A stretch of DNA of 64,000 nucleotides. Origin: Bradyrhizobium sp. AZCC 1721 (GTDB lineage Bacteria > Pseudomonadota > Alphaproteobacteria > Rhizobiales > Xanthobacteraceae). The notes under the pieces are model-generated. The model saw only the letters and a program-made list of their open reading frames with translations. It did not search any database and was not told the origin of the DNA. Positions 43,721 through 50,226 of this stretch are shown piece by piece; the stretch's first letter is position 1; every line of letters starts with the position of its first letter. The stretch lies in the NCBI RefSeq assembly GCF_036924715.1, contig NZ_JAZHSB010000001.1, forward strand, positions 3,525,001 through 3,589,000, read 5' to 3'. The position numbers and the translations under genes were made by a program.

Positions 43721-44809
43721 CTACGCCGAGCGCTCCTCCCGGAAACTGCGCGATGGCACGTTCCGGCGTGTTACCACGGCATCAGCCAGCATGTTCAGCG
43801 CCGACACCGTCGTCTCCCAGTCGATGCAGCCGTCGGTGATGCTCTGCCCATAGGCGAGCTGTTTGCCCGGCACGACGTCCTGGCGGCCGGCGACCAGATT
43901 GCTCTCGATCATGACGCCGGTGATGCGCTGCTCGCCATCCGATATCTGGCGCGCGATGTCGGCGACCACCAGCGGCTGGTTCTCCGGCTTCTTGTTGCTG
44001 TTGGCGTGGCTGGTGTCGATCATGATCCGCGGGGCGACGCCGGCGCGGACAAGCTCGACGCAAGCGGCATCGACGCTTTCCCGGTCGTAGTTCGGCTTGT
44101 TGCCGCCGCGCAGGATGATGTGGCAGTCCTCGTTGCCCGTGGTTGCCGCAATCGCCGAGCGCCCGCCTTTGGTGACAGCCATGAAATGATGCGGATGCGA
44201 GGCCGACTTCACCGCATCGGCTGCAATGCGGATATTGCCGTCGGTACCGTTCTTGAAGCCGACCGGGCAGGATAGACCGGAAGCGAGCTCGCGATGGATC
44301 TGGCTCTCGGTCGTGCGAGCCCCGATCGCCGCCCATGCCATCAGGTCGGCAATGTATTGCGGCGTCGTCATGTCGAGGAATTCGGTCCCGGCCGGCAGGC
44401 CGAGATTGTTCACGGCGGAAAGCACGTTGCGGGCGAGCCGCAGGCCCCTGTTGATGTCGAAGGAGCCGTCGAGATTGGGGTCGTTGATCAGTCCCTTCCA
44501 TCCGACCGTGGTGCGCGGCTTTTCGAAATAGACACGCATCACGATTTCGAGGCGGTCGGCGAGTTTTTCGCGCAAGGCGGCGAGCCGCTCGGCGTAATCA
44601 ACGGCCGCGGCGGGATCGTGGACGGAGCAGGGGCCGACGACCACCAGCAGGCGGTCGTCGGTGCCGTGCAGGATGGCGTGGATGGCATTGCGCGCCGCCA
44701 TCACGACGCGCGTCGCGGTCAAGGTGCGCGGTATCTCGCCCATCACCTCCTGCGGCGTACTCAGCTCTTTCAGTTCGCTAATTCGAAGGTCGTCGGTGGT
44801 GCTCAACAC
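43721..44809 (-). CDS. aroG: Class I 3-deoxy-7-phosphoheptulonate (DAHP) synthase
   Basis: 362 residues of the AroF/G/H type. VVVGPCSVHDPAAAVDYAERL carries the metal-binding Cys (quoted: GPCSVHDPAA), VYFEKPRTTVGWKGLINDP is the phosphoenolpyruvate/erythrose-4-phosphate site, GFKNGTDGN and HIILRGG follow, and DTSHANSNKK with the metal ligands lies near residue 270. It catalyses the first step of aromatic amino acid synthesis. The start is GTG 44809 with aggag nine bases upstream. Immediately upstream is a predicted attenuator with an aromatic leader peptide (44848-44979), so expression probably depends on charged Phe/Tyr/Trp tRNA. Which of AroF/G/H it corresponds to is not determined. Confidence 0.9.
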   Translation of the reverse strand: MLSTTDDLRISELKELSTPQEVMGEIPRTLTATRVVMAARNAIHAILHGTDDRLLVVVGPCSVHDPAAAVDYAERLAALREKLADRLEIVMRVYFEKPRTTVGWKGLINDPNLDGSFDINRGLRLARNVLSAVNNLGLPAGTEFLDMTTPQYIADLMAWAAIGARTTESQIHRELASGLSCPVGFKNGTDGNIRIAADAVKSASHPHHFMAVTKGGRSAIAATTGNEDCHIILRGGNKPNYDRESVDAACVELVRAGVAPRIMIDTSHANSNKKPENQPLVVADIARQISDGEQRITGVMIESNLVAGRQDVVPGKQLAYGQSITDGCIDWETTVSALNMLADAVVTRRNVPSRSFREERSA

Positions 44810-44847
44810 GGCTATGGCTCCTGTTTCTAGGAAACCTGCCGGCCAAC

Positions 44848-44873
44848 AAAAAAAGCCGCCAGGTTTGGCGGCT
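44848..44873 (-). terminator. Attenuator terminator before the DAHP synthase gene
   Basis: In the message, agccgcca / tggcggct form an 8-bp perfect stem with a four-base loop (aacc), followed by seven T. It ends 38 bp before the GTG start of the synthase. Its 5' arm (44862-44873) can instead pair with the segment at 44921-44930. Confidence 0.85.
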
Positions 44874-44968
44874 GTTCGGACTTCTTGGCTTCAATTCGTC
44901 AGATTGAGCGCGATCCTCCCACCGCCAGCGAGCTGTCGTAGCTAAAATACCAAAAGTTGCTGGCGGCG
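44862..44968 (-). promoter_or_regulatory. Transcription attenuator: mutually exclusive hairpins 1:2, 2:3 and 3:4
   Basis: Segment 1 cgccgccagc (44959-44968), segment 2 gctggcggt (44921-44929) and segment 3 agccgcca plus flank (44862-44874) share complementary cores. 1:2 pairs over 8 bp plus one wobble; 2:3 pairs tggcgg with ccgcca plus one wobble; 3:4 is the terminator. This is the complete layout of a ribosome-mediated attenuator. Confidence 0.75.
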
Positions 44969-44979
44969 ATCATGATCAT
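44899..44979 (-). CDS. Aromatic leader peptide of the DAHP synthase attenuator
   Basis: 26 codons from ATG 44979 (or ATG 44973) to TGA 44899. The middle reads AASNFWYFSYDSSLAVGG: codons 9-14 are Phe-Trp-Tyr-Phe-Ser-Tyr, five aromatics in six. Codons 5-7 (44959-44968) form pairing segment 1 and codons 17-20 (44921-44930) segment 2. Ribosomes slowed on the aromatic codons would cover segment 1, free segment 2 to pair with segment 3, and block the terminator. No Shine-Dalgarno sequence is visible, but a predicted promoter places the transcript start at about the ATG, as in the leaderless trpL of Sinorhizobium. Confidence 0.75.
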   Translation of the reverse strand: MIMIAASNFWYFSYDSSLAVGGSRSI

Positions 44980-44986
44980 GGCGGGC

Positions 44987-45016
44987 TCTATAGCGCACCA
45001 AGGCGGGTCTTGTCAT
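44987..45016 (-). promoter_or_regulatory. Predicted sigma-70-type promoter of the DAHP synthase leader
   Basis: On the minus strand, atgaca (45011-45016) and tataga (44987-44992) are separated by 18 bp. The leader ATG begins 8 nt after the -10 box, so the first transcribed base should fall on or next to that A. The boxes match the consensus at 5 of 6 and 4 of 6 positions. Confidence 0.5.
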
Positions 45017-45032
45017 CCCATAATCGGCGGCA

Positions 45033-45611
45033 TCAGGACTTGCGCGCGGCGAGCGCTATGCCGACCAGTGACGCGCCGCCGAGCACGAGATTGATCCCGA
45101 CCAGGAGGCCGATCGCCCATTCCGCCGAACCCGGCAGGCCGGCGATGATGATGAATGCGATCAGGAGGTCCATCACGCCTGAAATCAGCAGCCAGGACCA
45201 GCGCTCCGACAATTCGCGGCGGTGGTTCAGTGCGTACATGATGCTGACGACGCCCTCGGCCAGAAAATACGCGCCGACCACGATGGTGAGCGTGAGAACG
45301 CCTTGCGCGGGCCGCGCCAGCAAAATCCCGCCGGCTAGAACGGCGAGCGCCGCCGAAAACAGCGACCACCAGAAGCCCGGCATCTGCCGCGCCCAGTAAG
45401 TGACGAACAGCCCGGCAATGCCGCTGATCAGAAACATCCAACCGAGGAAGATGGTGACGGCGAGGCTTGCCAGCGGCGGCACGATCATCGCAGCCAGGCC
45501 GAGCAGGGCGAGCACGATGCCTTCGAACAGGAAGGCCTTCCAGTGCGCTTTCACCGCGGCATTCATTTCGGACTGCAGCTTGCCGATGTCCGGGGGAATA
45601 TCTTGGGTCAT
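45033..45611 (-). CDS. HdeD-family membrane protein
   Basis: 192 residues with six hydrophobic segments in the HdeD pattern: WKAFLFEGIVLALLGLAAMI, TIFLGWMFLISGIAGLF, LAVLAGGILLARPAQGVLTL and YFLAEGVVSIMYALNHR. HdeD (DUF308) proteins are implicated in acid resistance in E. coli; their biochemical role is not known. ATG 45611 follows cgggag. It is probably a single gene. Confidence 0.8.
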   Translation of the reverse strand: MTQDIPPDIGKLQSEMNAAVKAHWKAFLFEGIVLALLGLAAMIVPPLASLAVTIFLGWMFLISGIAGLFVTYWARQMPGFWWSLFSAALAVLAGGILLARPAQGVLTLTIVVGAYFLAEGVVSIMYALNHRRELSERWSWLLISGVMDLLIAFIIIAGLPGSAEWAIGLLVGINLVLGGASLVGIALAARKS

Positions 45612-45720
45612 TGGAAACTCCCGATACCTGCCGCGCCGAATATCCAATACCCGGTACGCCGGCTGCGGGTAATATTGTTGGCTGGCTTTTTAAGCGAGAT
45701 CAACGACTGAGGGATGACGT

Positions 45721-46764
45721 TCAGCCCGGCTCGGGCGCGGACGAAAATCCGTCCGAGGACTTTCTGATGCGATTGCGGCCAAACACATAGACAGCCGACG
45801 TGGCCAGCAACAACGCCAAGCCTACCAAGATGGAGGTCATGCCGAGCGGAATGAGAAGCAGCGACGCATTGCGCTCCGGATTGACGAACCAGTGATGAAG
45901 CGAGGTCAGGACGAAAGCCGCGCCGGCGAAGCCCGCACCGCTGCCCGCGAGCAGCAGGGCCCACATTCGCCGCAACTGGCTCAGCCGCTCACGCGCGATT
46001 TCGGTGCGCGGCGCATGATGGCGGCCGACGCGCCGTATCAGCCGTATGGCAAACCCGATCGAACTGAAACCGATGAGCAGGCTCGCCGCCCCCAGCAGCA
46101 TTCGCGCGTCGGGGCCGAGATCTTGATGTTTCTGTAGCGTGAGCAGCGGAAAATCGAATGCCGCATGCAGCGCGACCGGCGCGAACAGCGCCAGCGCCCA
46201 GCTCGAGATCCGCGCCCAGTCGCGATGATGGCGATGCGCACCCAGCGCGGTGCCGGCGCGCGCGATCGCGATATACGCGCCTGCGATGATGCCGAGTGCG
46301 CCGTGAAACGGCACCGTCAATACGCTGCGCAAGGCGGCCAGCGACCGCCACATGTCGGCGTGCTGCACGAGATAGGCGAGATTTTCGTAGGCCGCGAAGC
46401 CGAGGCCCGCGGCCGCACCGTAGACCACCGTGTCCATTGGGTCGGCAAACGCGCGGCGGCGCACCGGCAATGACACTAGAATGATCACGAGGACCTTCAC
46501 GATTTCTTCGGGCGCGGCCACCCCGAAGATCGAACGCAGGCCTTGTGTCATCCAGGGGTTTCCAGGCACCGCAAGGATCGCGGCAAACGGGGCGCGCGCG
46601 ATTCCCAACAGCGAAATGCTGGCCGCGCCGAGGATGAAAGCGAGCCACACCCGCACCGGCGGGCCTGGGCGCTCATCGGCGGCGATAACAAGCCATAGCA
46701 CCAGCAACGCCGGCGCGATCGCGGCAACGCCGATCGATGTGGGGAGGGCCTGAAGCAACAACAT
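45721..46764 (-). CDS. PrsW-family intramembrane metalloprotease homologue
   Basis: 347 residues with eight to ten membrane segments. The protease motifs are GVAAPEEIVKVLVI (E-E-x-x-K), YGAAAGLGFAAYENLAYL (F-x-x-x-E-N) and two later His-containing helices (PFHGALGIIAG and LHAAFDFPLL), matching the PrsW/CPBP-like metal site. In Bacillus, PrsW cuts the anti-sigma factor RsiW. No sigma/anti-sigma pair is adjacent, so the target is unknown. The C-terminal ~100 residues with two more helices extend beyond the usual PrsW core. Confidence 0.7.
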   Translation of the reverse strand: MLLLQALPTSIGVAAIAPALLVLWLVIAADERPGPPVRVWLAFILGAASISLLGIARAPFAAILAVPGNPWMTQGLRSIFGVAAPEEIVKVLVIILVSLPVRRRAFADPMDTVVYGAAAGLGFAAYENLAYLVQHADMWRSLAALRSVLTVPFHGALGIIAGAYIAIARAGTALGAHRHHRDWARISSWALALFAPVALHAAFDFPLLTLQKHQDLGPDARMLLGAASLLIGFSSIGFAIRLIRRVGRHHAPRTEIARERLSQLRRMWALLLAGSGAGFAGAAFVLTSLHHWFVNPERNASLLLIPLGMTSILVGLALLLATSAVYVFGRNRIRKSSDGFSSAPEPG

Positions 46765-46873
46765 CTGCGGAAATTTACCTCATGTGAGCGTAAATGGCCG
46801 CAAATCCAGCCGTTTGCAAGAAAGTCAGACGCGACTCCTTGTCACCAAGGAACCTGGCCGAATCCGGCATCGC

Positions 46874-48088
46874 TCAGGCGGCGGCCTGTTGGCCGATCTT
46901 GCCCTGTACCACCAGCAATCCTGCCAGCGCGACCAGCGCGAAGCCGGCGCCGGCCAGGAACGTGCCCTGCGGCCCTGCGATATCCCAGAGTGCGCCGGCA
47001 ATGACGCTGGCCGCGAGCATCGCTACGCCGCCGAGCAGGTTGAAGAATCCGTAAGCCGTGCCGCGCAACTCGGCCGGCGCGGTATCCGCAACGAGCGCGG
47101 CCAGCAGTCCCTGCGTCAGCCCCATGTGCAGGCCCCACAGAATGACGCCCAGCGCAACACCGCCCACCGACGGCAGCAACGCCAACACGATGTCGGCGGC
47201 AACCAGCACCAGTATGCCGCTCGCCAGCACGGCCGTGCGGTTCATGCGATCCGAGATGACGCCGGCGGGGTAGGCTGCGAGGGCATAGACGATATTCATG
47301 GCCACCAGCACGGCGGGCACGAGCGCGATCGGCACTCCGACATTCTGGGCGCGGAGAACGAGGAAGGCCTCGCTGAAGCGCGCCAGCGTAAACACACTCG
47401 CGACCGCCACCACCCACCAATAGGCCGACCCCAGGTTTTTGATCTCGGCCAGGCTGATCGGATTGCGCACGGTGCGCAGCGCCCGCGGCCGCTCCGGCTC
47501 ACGCACGGCGAAGACGATCAGCGCCAGCGCCAGGAAGGCGGGAACTACGGCAACCCAGAACACCGCCTTGAAGTTGTCCGATGTCCACCACATCAGGGCG
47601 ATGGCGAGCAGGGGACCGACGAAGGCGCCGACCGTGTCGAGCGATTGGCGCAGCCCAAAGCTCGCGCCGCGCAGATCGGCCGGCGAAAGATCGGCCACCA
47701 ACGCATCACGCGGGGCGCCGCGAATGCCTTTGCCGATCCGGTCGACGAAACGCGCGGCCACCAGCCAGCCGACGGTTGGCGCCAGCGGAAACACCGGCTT
47801 GGTGAAGGCCGCGAGGCCGTAACCGATGGCAGCCAACCATTTGCGTTTGCCGAGCCAGTCCGAAAGCGCGCCGGAGAATATTTTTGTGATGGCGGCGGTC
47901 GCCTCGGCGATGCCTTCGATGACGCCGACCGTCACCATCGATGCGCCGAGGACCGAGACCAGGTAGATCGGCAGCAGGGCGTGGATCATCTCCGACGAGA
48001 TGTCCATCAGCATCGAGACGAAGCCCAGCACCCATACGCTGGCCGGAATGTCCCTGATCGAATAGGCCGGCTTGGTTTCAGCAACCAT
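46874..48088 (-). CDS. MFS transporter
   Basis: 404 residues, 12 predicted membrane segments. The loop 2-3 motif is GALSDWLGKRKW, and RFVDRIGKGIRGAPRDALVAD is a strongly conserved block of a subfamily of soluble-solute/multidrug MFS carriers; the second-half counterpart is AGVISDRMNRT. The amidohydrolase gene 48107-49339 ends 18 bp upstream on the same strand, so the carrier may move a substrate or product of that enzyme, which is inference from the arrangement. Confidence 0.8.
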   Translation of the reverse strand: MVAETKPAYSIRDIPASVWVLGFVSMLMDISSEMIHALLPIYLVSVLGASMVTVGVIEGIAEATAAITKIFSGALSDWLGKRKWLAAIGYGLAAFTKPVFPLAPTVGWLVAARFVDRIGKGIRGAPRDALVADLSPADLRGASFGLRQSLDTVGAFVGPLLAIALMWWTSDNFKAVFWVAVVPAFLALALIVFAVREPERPRALRTVRNPISLAEIKNLGSAYWWVVAVASVFTLARFSEAFLVLRAQNVGVPIALVPAVLVAMNIVYALAAYPAGVISDRMNRTAVLASGILVLVAADIVLALLPSVGGVALGVILWGLHMGLTQGLLAALVADTAPAELRGTAYGFFNLLGGVAMLAASVIAGALWDIAGPQGTFLAGAGFALVALAGLLVVQGKIGQQAAA

Positions 48089-48106
48089 GTCGCATCTCGC
48101 GTCGCC

Positions 48107-49339
48107 TCATTGCGCCAACAGCCGCCGGCAGGCGTCAACAAAGACCTCTGCTCCGGTGATGATGTCGGCGTCGGCGGTGTTCTCGGTCCAGTGATGCGAA
48201 ATGCCGCCGATCGAGGGCACGAACAGCATGCCGGCCGGAACAACGGTTGAGAGAATCTGGGCGTCATGACCGGCGCCGCTCGGCATGCGGAGCGACTTGC
48301 CATCGGCAAAAGCTGAGCTGGCAGCCTCGATGGCCTGCTGGAACGAGCCATCCATCCGCGCGGGCGTCCCGGTGCGGATGCGCTCCACCGCGACGGCGCA
48401 GCGGCCTTGGGCGTTGACCTCTGCGGCCATGCTGTGGAGCAGCTCCTCCAGCCGCGCAATCACGGCAGGATCATCGTCGCGAATCTGGAACAGCATTTCC
48501 GCCGCTCCCGGGATGATGCTGGGCGCACCGGGGTCGAGCGCGATGCGGCCGGTGGTCCACACCGTGCGCGGGCCGCAGGCGGCGGGGAAACGATTGTCGA
48601 TATCGACGCAAAATCTGGCGAGTGCGAGGCCGGCGTCCCGGCGAATGGCCATCCGCGTGGTGCCGGCGTGGTTTTGTTCGCCCGTAAAGGTGATGCGGTA
48701 TTGCCATATCCCGACGATGGACGTGACGATACCGATCTTGAGGCCGCTGCTTTCCAGTGCTTCGCCCTGCTCGATATGGGCTTCCAGATAGCCGGTATGC
48801 CGCCCTTGTTCGCACCGCGCGCGGGCGCGGCCGGCAAGGCCCGCGTCGCGTAGCGCGTCACGCATGCTCCTGCCATTGTTGCGATCGCGCGCGGCGTCGA
48901 TATCGGCTTCGGTGACGCCACCGACATAGGACCGGCTGCCGAGGAAGTGTCCGAAATGGCCTTCCTCGTCGCACCACGCCGCCACTTCGACGGCACCCTC
49001 TATATTCGGGTCGGGATTGATGACGCGCGCGGCTTCGAGCGCATAGACCACGCCGAGCGGTCCATCGAGCCAGCCCGCGTGGTTTTGGCTTTCCAGATGC
49101 GATCCCGCCAGCAGCTTCGGCCCGCTTTTCGTGCTGGTGCCGAGCACGTTGCCGATTCCGTCGATCTCGCCCGTGAGGCCGGCCTCAGGAAGCTGTTGCA
49201 CCAGCCACGCCAGCGAGCGCAGATGGGGTTCAGAGAAAGTCGGCTTGTGAACGCCGGTCTTGTAGGCGCCGATGGCGCGCAGCGCGTTGAGATCGGCGAG
49301 GACGCGGTCGCCATCGACGCGCGCGAAAATGTCAGCCAT
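48107..49339 (-). CDS. M20-family amidohydrolase (allantoate/N-carbamoyl-amino-acid amidohydrolase type)
   Basis: 410 residues. Metal-binding landmarks of the AllC/HyuC group are present: GSHLESQNHAGWLDGPLGV (His and Asp), WCDEEGHFGHFLGS (Glu/Glu), HIEQGEALESSG (His) and MPSGAGHDAQI (His near the C-terminus). The dimerisation domain is inserted between (FTGEQNHAGTTRMAIRRDA). It would cleave a ureido or carbamoyl group from allantoate, N-carbamoyl amino acids or beta-ureidopropionate; which one is not determined. A pair of 21-bp direct repeats lies just upstream (49356-49406). Confidence 0.82.
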   Translation of the reverse strand: MADIFARVDGDRVLADLNALRAIGAYKTGVHKPTFSEPHLRSLAWLVQQLPEAGLTGEIDGIGNVLGTSTKSGPKLLAGSHLESQNHAGWLDGPLGVVYALEAARVINPDPNIEGAVEVAAWCDEEGHFGHFLGSRSYVGGVTEADIDAARDRNNGRSMRDALRDAGLAGRARARCEQGRHTGYLEAHIEQGEALESSGLKIGIVTSIVGIWQYRITFTGEQNHAGTTRMAIRRDAGLALARFCVDIDNRFPAACGPRTVWTTGRIALDPGAPSIIPGAAEMLFQIRDDDPAVIARLEELLHSMAAEVNAQGRCAVAVERIRTGTPARMDGSFQQAIEAASSAFADGKSLRMPSGAGHDAQILSTVVPAGMLFVPSIGGISHHWTENTADADIITGAEVFVDACRRLLAQ

Positions 49340-49355
49340 GCTTCCCGTAGTTCTC

Positions 49356-49406
49356 CGGAGTAGAACAAAGTTCCGTTACCGTTCTCGGAGTAGAACAAAG
49401 TTCCGT
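49356..49406. repeat. Two 21-bp direct repeats 30 bp apart, upstream of the amidohydrolase gene
   Basis: cggagtagaacaaagttccgt occurs at 49356-49376 and again, identical, at 49386-49406. The first copy begins 17 bp from the ATG. A period of 30 bp is close to three helical turns, which suits a dimeric regulator or a duplicated operator. A simple slippage duplication is also possible. Confidence 0.7.
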
Positions 49407-49427
49407 GAACGCCGCCAGCAGCTCTAC

Positions 49428-49528
49428 TTATCTTCCGGAAAGCAACGCCAATGCAATGATTGCTAGCCATGCCACGATCACGAGCGCCGTCACCTTCCGG
49501 TCTTCTCCTTAAGCGTGTAGTCACGCAT
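49428..49528 (-). CDS. Possible small membrane peptide, maybe frameshifted
   Basis: A GTG at 49493 opens VTALVIVAWLAIIALALLSG-R, a 21-residue hydrophobic peptide. Directly upstream, ATG 49528 opens MRDYTLKEKTGR and stops at a TGA overlapping that GTG. Adding one G would join them into a ~33-residue charged-head/one-helix protein. aaggag lies between. It is a plausible small protein or a two-cistron arrangement; weak support. Confidence 0.3.
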
Positions 49529-50226
49529 TCTTTTCGCATAAGCTGTGGAGTGACCAGACGCTTTACGTCCGAGAGTCGCCGAATATGATTATCCGAATAT
49601 GATTTATAATGGCTGTAGCAGTTATCGCGACGGCCGTTTCGACCTGTCCGGTCCGGGAAAACTTGACAGCCTGGTTCGAGGCGAATCGAAAGGCGTCAGG
49701 CGTCGAAAGTCGCGTCGGCGGGCTAGGAGAGACCAGCTGTCTGCCGAACATGGCGTGGTTTTCGCTCATGCGGTTTTATGGCGACGGCGACGATGCGTTT
49801 CGCGTTTTTTCCCCCACAGGATGATCCCAGAAACTCGCGCCGACCGTCCGTCAGGTATCCGGCGGAAAGTAGCACTGCAACGTAAAGCGGAGTGCGACGT
49901 AAGGCGCGACGCAAGTTGTGATTGCGATAGCGGCCGTATCCATTTCCCTGTCCCTCATTACATACGTGCCACGGTCCGTTTGCCGGAACCTGCGGACGAC
50001 GGGGAACCTGAGCTCTGAAAATGGTTGCCTCAAGCCTTGAACGCGGTCGGCTTGGGCTTTGAAAGTGGTGGCAACGTGATGGGCGCCATTCAGAATAAAA
50101 CTACGAACTCTTATGCTGTTGAAATCGCGATATGATTTTGAGCAAAGCTCAATCGTGGTGCCGCACCCATGTTCATAATTTCCACTTCTCCGGGTCGGAG
50201 GCAGCGCTGGACTGAAGGTTCGGGGC
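49529..50226. other. Gene-poor interval
   Basis: About 700 bp without a gene I can support. Several 60-140-residue open frames exist on both strands (for example 49599-50018), but they lack ribosome-binding sites and have shadow-like composition. The stretch 50085-50170 is AT-richer than the surroundings. Confidence 0.4.

Noticed and set aside
46784..48250. 488-codon plus-strand open frame opposite the MFS transporter
   Set aside because: Gln/Arg/His-rich shadow with no domain; the MFS gene is unambiguous.
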